Part shown: one piece after another, positions 20,285 through 24,198 of the stretch
How positions within the stretch are numbered: the stretch's first letter is position 1
How the letters are laid out: every line of letters begins with the position of its first letter
Assembly: GCF_000006405.1 (NCBI RefSeq)
Contig: NW_003214508.1
Span: 47,876-72,073, forward strand
Source: Perkinsus marinus ATCC 50983
Lineage: Eukaryota; Perkinsozoa; Perkinsida; Perkinsidae
Direction of reading: 5' to 3'
Length of the DNA stretch: 24,198 nt
Notes under the pieces: generated by a model
The model's input: the letters and a program-made list of their open reading frames with translations, nothing else
The model's database searches: none
What the model was told of the DNA's origin: nothing
Translations under genes and position numbers: made by a program

Positions 20285-20737
20285 AGACGCGATAAATCGT
20301 GGAGGGCGATCGGCCTGGGATTTAGGAGCAATGATGACGACAACAGTAGAGCACTTACCGTAGTTGAATTCACCCCGAGCGGAGTTTTAGAAGAAGAAAG
20401 ATCAAAGTGTACTTTTCCTTTCAGGAGGGGTTTATCATATTCGCGGGTGTGCATGTTAGTCTGGCGGTGGTAGGCGAAAATGAATTTCGCGGATTAGAAT
20501 ATCAATTTCGGGTTGTACCTCTAACTTCACAAAAGGCGGCTGAGGGTGTATGGTCGCATTGATAAGGTGGGTGAGGTCATACAGGAGGTGCAGGAGAAGA
20601 CGGAGGTGTGGTATGATAGGTGGAAGCTGGAGGCTTTGGAACTATGTGGAGAATTCGCGCGGGCCGAGCGTAACTCGACGACGCGGGAGGCAGCCTTGTT
20701 CTCTTCACTTTGTACAGCTGCTGTTGTTCTCGCATAA
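20285..20737 (+). CDS. Unrecognised spliced gene, 5' end not resolved
   Basis: Three in-phase exons, 20285-20359, 20425-20514 and 20567-20737, give at least 111 aa ending at TAA. The first intron (65 nt) runs from GTAGTT to a pyrimidine-rich CTTTCAG. The second (52 nt) runs from GTACCT to GATAAG, another AAG acceptor. Exon 2 encodes a hydrophobic EGFIIFAGVHVSLAVVGENE stretch. Exon 3 encodes a helical, charged VGEVIQEVQEKTEVWYDRWK region followed by an Ala/Cys/Val-rich end (SSLCTAAVVLA). No family recognised. The start codon lies in an upstream exon I did not find, and exon 1 is the least certain. Confidence 0.42.
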
Positions 20738-21136
20738 TCACAACCAACCGTATTTCGGTACCGTCATCTTGAGTGTAGAGGCTTGGGTAGAAAGGGGTTG
20801 TAGAGGAGGACTTCTTCCCAGTAGCGCCACCCGCACAGTGATCACAGGCATCCCAGGGCGATCGAGATTTTTAATGTGGCCTCTTCCGCATTTCCATCTG
20901 GGTATTTTGTGACTATATTACTATAGAAGTATAAGTAGGTCATCTTATCCATTCTCCGCCTGTTCCCCATTATAGTGTTTTTGTCGCTGGAAAAGGTCTG
21001 TTCCCTGTCTTGTGCATGCGTGCTGTGCATGCGTGCAGAGCAATAGTCGACATCCGTGTCACAGATCTTTTTTCCCCTACGTCATGACATTTTACCGCTC
21101 TTTGATCTCCACAAACTGTGGTCTTGGCAACTGTAG
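20738..21136. other. Intergenic or 5' part of the second C69 gene
   Basis: The first exon of the following C69 gene, encoding start codon and signal peptide, should lie here or just upstream, but I could not fix it. Repeated GTGCATGCGTG motifs occur at about 21014-21036. Confidence 0.4.
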
Positions 21137-24088
21137 GCACTGCGTCTTCAGACGCTGACCCTGAAGCCCTCAAGTAGGCACCCACGGGGAGTTCTTCTTG
21201 TTATTCTGACTCTCCCCCCTTTAGACGGGCCGAGTATCTCGACAGCAATAGTGACAAATGTACAAGTATGATTTTTGGTCGAAAGGCCACTACCTTTGGG
21301 TACCCCGTAGCGACCCATGCCAACGATTGCATGAACTGTGACAATCGTATGGCCTATGTCCCTCGGGGCAACGGCACAGGCCCTAGGCCAGTTTTTGATA
21401 ATATCCACTCTCTCTACCCGAGGGTCGTTACTAAGGGCCGGGCCGATATTTACGAACCTCTGCCGGGTAGGGTTGTTGGGTATGAAGGGGAAGCCATAGG
21501 GATGGTTTAGGTCAAAACGAATCCACACCTCTGGGCTACGTCCCGAGCGAGGGGGAAACCTACGCACTGTGGGAGTCGTCATATCCTCTTATCAACTCGA
21601 AAGTAAGTAGATGAGCTGCCTTGGTGAAGTGTTATGGTGAGGGTAGGGTCTTGCGATTGGTGAGAGTACTACGGCTGCTAATAAGCCTTTGGCTGTCCAG
21701 GAGGTCACTCATAAGGACGAGATCACGGGAAAGGAAGGTAGGGGTACTCAGTGTGGGAATAGACGTACATGGTCAACTACGTGTGTTGGTGACAAAAGGG
21801 AAATTGTGAAGAATTTTTTGGAGAAATTATGGTGGGTTTTTGGACAATGCTACTCTAAATGGTGTGTAAATGTTCACAATGTAGTTAGGGAGCTACTGAG
21901 CTCAGCTGAGGAAACCAAACATATATTCCAACACTAGGTGTACTCCTGAGGCAGTGATCCTATCCCACTCCTCCTCCTTTAACATCAGGTACCGCCCTTT
22001 TCACTATCGCCCCACTGATGGCCATTGCCATGGAGCGCTGTGAGACTGCTCGCTGTGCTATTCATAAGATAGGGACCTTGGCACAGGAATATGGCTTTGC
22101 AGGAGAGGAGTAAGGGAGCCTGTGTGGGAAGGGTGAGATGAGGAAGGCGTTGTTGGATATAGGTATGGCTCTGCTGAGGCTATTACTATCATTGATGACA
22201 CTGAGGCATGGGTCTTCGAGATTGAAGGGGACGGCAATAAGGGTGCTTTTTGGGTAGCCCAGAGGGTGAGTGGTCGTTAGTAGGAGACGGTTGGTATATA
22301 TACAACATAGGTGCCCGATGACCATGTTGCGGTGGTAGCGAATAACGCTATTATTAAGGCAGTGAAACCTAATGCTCCTGATGAGTTCATTTACTCTGAA
22401 GGTCTCTTTGAGAAAACTAAAGCGATGGGGTTGTGGGATGGTAGGTGTCTAGTGAGCCACAACTGGTAGAGTGTAGATGATGATTTTCAGGGGAAGGCAC
22501 ATTTGACTGGTCCAAGGTCGTATCGGGTAAGCTTGCCCTTCCTCGTTACGCTTCGCTAAGACAATGGAGGGTTTTCGATAGGGTTGCCCCTTCACAGGGG
22601 GTAGGTCTGATGCTGGGGCAGAATCTTGCTCATCTTGCATTTCCTCAACGCTGGTCTTCAGATCCCCAATAACGAGGACCCTTATGATTACCCTTTTTCC
22701 GTGGCGGTCGATAGACCTGTTACAATGAATGAAATTTTCGATCTCCACCGTGACCATTATGAAGGCACCGAGTTCGACATGACTAAAGGAATCCTTGCGG
22801 GTGAGTGACAATGGCCACGATCGGGAGGCGAACAGACGTGGTTTTAGGTATGTATGGCAACCCAAACTATGAGATCAGTGGTGCTCTGATGAAAGAGGTT
22901 AAGGGTCAGATCCCTAGGGCCATATCCCTACATCGTACGAGCTATACGATGGTGGCAACTAGCCAGAAGCCTTTCCCTAAGGTAGTGCTAGTGCTAGGGT
23001 CTGTCGTTGACTATGGTTTAGGTTTGGTTTGCCTTGGACGCCCCGGCAACCTCTGTTTTTGTACCTTTTTATTCCCAGGCTGATGCTGTTGACCCCAGTT
23101 TTGGGACTCAATACGGCCCTGCTCTTCAGGTGAGGCTTGATGGGGGGTAGGAAGGAGTGAGTGAATGGTTTTTATAGGAGTTCAATCGCTCCACGGCCTT
23201 CTGGGCGTTCGACTTTGTTGCTAACTGGATGAATATCAACTATCAGAATATGAGCCAGGAGATGGTCTACCCTAAGAGGGATGAGCTCCAGAGGTAGAGC
23301 CGACTAGGGGTGATGTTTGTGCAGTGTGGGGAAATATGCACACGGTCAACCACATGTTGGTGACAAATCCTGGGAAATTCTCAATGGTTTTTGTATACTT
23401 CTACTCAAATTCGTATGTGATGTTCTATAATTAGCGAGGAAGCTCCTGAGCTCAGTGGGAAATAGATTTCTCTAACACTGGGGTGTGGTTGTAGGTGGGT
23501 ATTGGCTGAGGCCGACAGGGTCGAGAGGGAGGCGGCGAAGTTGACAGACCCGAAGGAACAAACGGAAATGCTCAACAGTCTGCAGTTGAGAATTCAAAGG
23601 CGCATAACTGAGGAGTGGTGGAAACTGGCTGATGAGCTTATAGTAGAAAATTGAGAATTTGGTCGGCCTTGTGATTCGGTTCGAGATCAGGTGAGGTATA
23701 ATGATGGATACTATAATTTCCCCGATGGCCGTATGGACTTCCAAGGAGGTTTGCCTCAGCCGGAGTGGTACATGAGGATGGTTGGTTTCTCGGACGATTT
23801 CTATAAGCCTGGTCAGCACTATGTTAGACCAGCAGGCGTGGAGGCGCATGAGGCCGCTGTGAATGGCGTAGGAGTGATAAGAAGGGTCAGTTGCTCTGTA
23901 GTTTGTTGTTCTTGCTGTTGTAGATTTCATTGGAAGCAGTTGTGGCTCAGTCTGCTAGCAGTTTTTGGATAACAGTGGTGATGGCAGTAATGGCTTGTAT
24001 AGCGACTTTCTGGTTGGGCACTTTCTGTGGGAAGCGCCATGCTTATCGCAGCTACAGTAAAGTGAATGATGGCTATTCTGAACTGTAG
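21137..24088 (+). CDS. Family C69 dipeptidase-like protein, intron-rich paralogue (5' end unresolved)
   Basis: Exons: about 21137-21173, 21225-21466, 21511-21602, 21686-21737, 21989-22109, 22163-22265, 22311-22440, 22491-22600, 22662-22800, 22848-22981, 23022-23129, 23178-23293, 23495-23642, 23691-23867, 23924-24088. All junctions are in phase, with 611 residues from exon 2 on, close to the 635 of the paralogue. Conserved blocks match it throughout: THANDCMNCDNRM, ALFTIAPLM, ERCETARCAI, WVAQRVPDDHVAVVANN, YEGTEFDMTKG, FWAFDFVANWM and RYNDGYYNFP. Nucleophile Cys (21259-21261, KCTS) follows an acidic stretch rather than directly following a signal peptide, suggesting a propeptide. The last exon is a transmembrane helix plus a NDGYSEL tail like the paralogue's NGYSPL. 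Fifteen exons, 14 introns, mostly 40-61 nt; two longer ones (251 and 201 nt) contain MITEs. Acceptor at 21685 is AAG; 21700 is an alternative. Looks intact, not a pseudogene. Confidence 0.82.
21749..21936 (+). mobile_element. CAGTG-family MITE, copy 4, inside a C69 intron
   Basis: A 188-bp element with imperfect terminal inverted repeats: left CAGTGTGGGAATAGACG, right end ATATATTCCAACACTA. Flanking octamers are GGGGTACT (21741-21748) and GGTGTACT (21937-21944), matching at 7 of 8 positions, the best target duplication in the family. It lies in the predicted intron 21738-21988. Removing the element and one octamer leaves 55 nt, a normal intron size for this gene. Internal sequence shares GTACATGGTCAACTACGTG and GAGCTCAGCTGAGGAAACC blocks with the other copies. 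Confidence 0.85.
23322..23480 (+). mobile_element. CAGTG-family MITE, copy 5, inside a C69 intron
   Basis: A 159-bp element starting CAGTGTGGGGAAATATGC and ending CTCTAACACTG. It shares CACGGTCAACCACATGTTGG, CTATAATTAGCGAGGAAGC and GAGCTCAGTGGGAAA blocks with the other copies. It lies in the predicted intron 23294-23494; without it the intron would be about 34-42 nt. Flanking target duplications are poor, so the insertion is probably older than copy 4. Confidence 0.82.
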
Positions 24089-24198
24089 ATATGGTTCTGT
24101 GATGTGTACTATGCAGTACACGGTTTAGTAGCTTTTCTCATCATACGGTTGGAGACAGTTTTCCCCCTGTTACTATTACTGGTATATAGGTAGACCAT

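Noticed and set aside
22529-22621. A 55-nt intron plus a 21-nt micro-intron flanking a 19-nt micro-exon in the second C69 gene
   Set aside because: Reading straight through 22529-22600 gives LALPRYASLRQWRVF, which matches the paralogue's LQLPMYSSVRIWSVF; a single 61-nt intron (22601-22661) then explains everything.
21268-24088. The second C69 copy as a broken pseudogene
   Set aside because: Every in-frame interruption falls in a short GT-AG interval whose removal keeps phase, and the conserved blocks are intact.

Overview
This 24.2-kb window looks like nuclear DNA of a protist, most likely an alveolate and possibly a perkinsid. The clues are small GT-AG introns (mostly 39-65 nt) that restore long reading frames exactly, standard stop codons, a HAD-like protein of the 'WDD-LFPT' type, and two diverged family C69 dipeptidases. 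The organism is inferred from gene style only. No rRNA, tRNA, CRISPR or bacterial operon structure was seen. All exon models were built by hand from frame, splice-site and homology logic; no search was run.

Layout. 1-5.4 kb: gene-poor, with diverged repeats, coding-like shreds, a faint reverse-strand retroelement relic and two copies of a small CAGTG-ended MITE. 5.44-6.18 kb (-): HAD-like protein. 6.2-8.0 kb: a third MITE and a 162-bp direct duplication. 8.03-8.31 kb (+): candidate 76-aa gene. 8.49-10.39 kb (+): intact intronless C69 dipeptidase. 10.77-12.52 kb (-): ten-exon protein with a CEP164-like WW end and three B-boxes. 12.5-13.0 kb: divergent promoter region. 13.0-14.28 kb (+): pepsin-like aspartic protease. 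14.92-16.35 kb (-): unrecognised spliced gene with an intron holding an identical 82-bp minisatellite. 16.48-17.11 kb (-): 163-aa membrane protein. 17.33-17.58 kb (-): candidate 71-aa coiled-coil protein. 18.02-19.80 kb (+): alpha/beta hydrolase. 20.29-20.74 kb (+): partial unrecognised gene. 21.14-24.09 kb (+): second C69 dipeptidase with 14 introns, two of which carry MITE copies.

The genes do not form one pathway. Two C69 peptidases, an aspartic protease and a lipase-like hydrolase would suit a degradative or osmotrophic/parasitic lifestyle, but that is inference. The most useful observations are the intronless/intron-rich C69 pair, MITEs sitting inside introns of an otherwise open gene, the WW plus triple B-box architecture, and the homogeneous intronic minisatellite.
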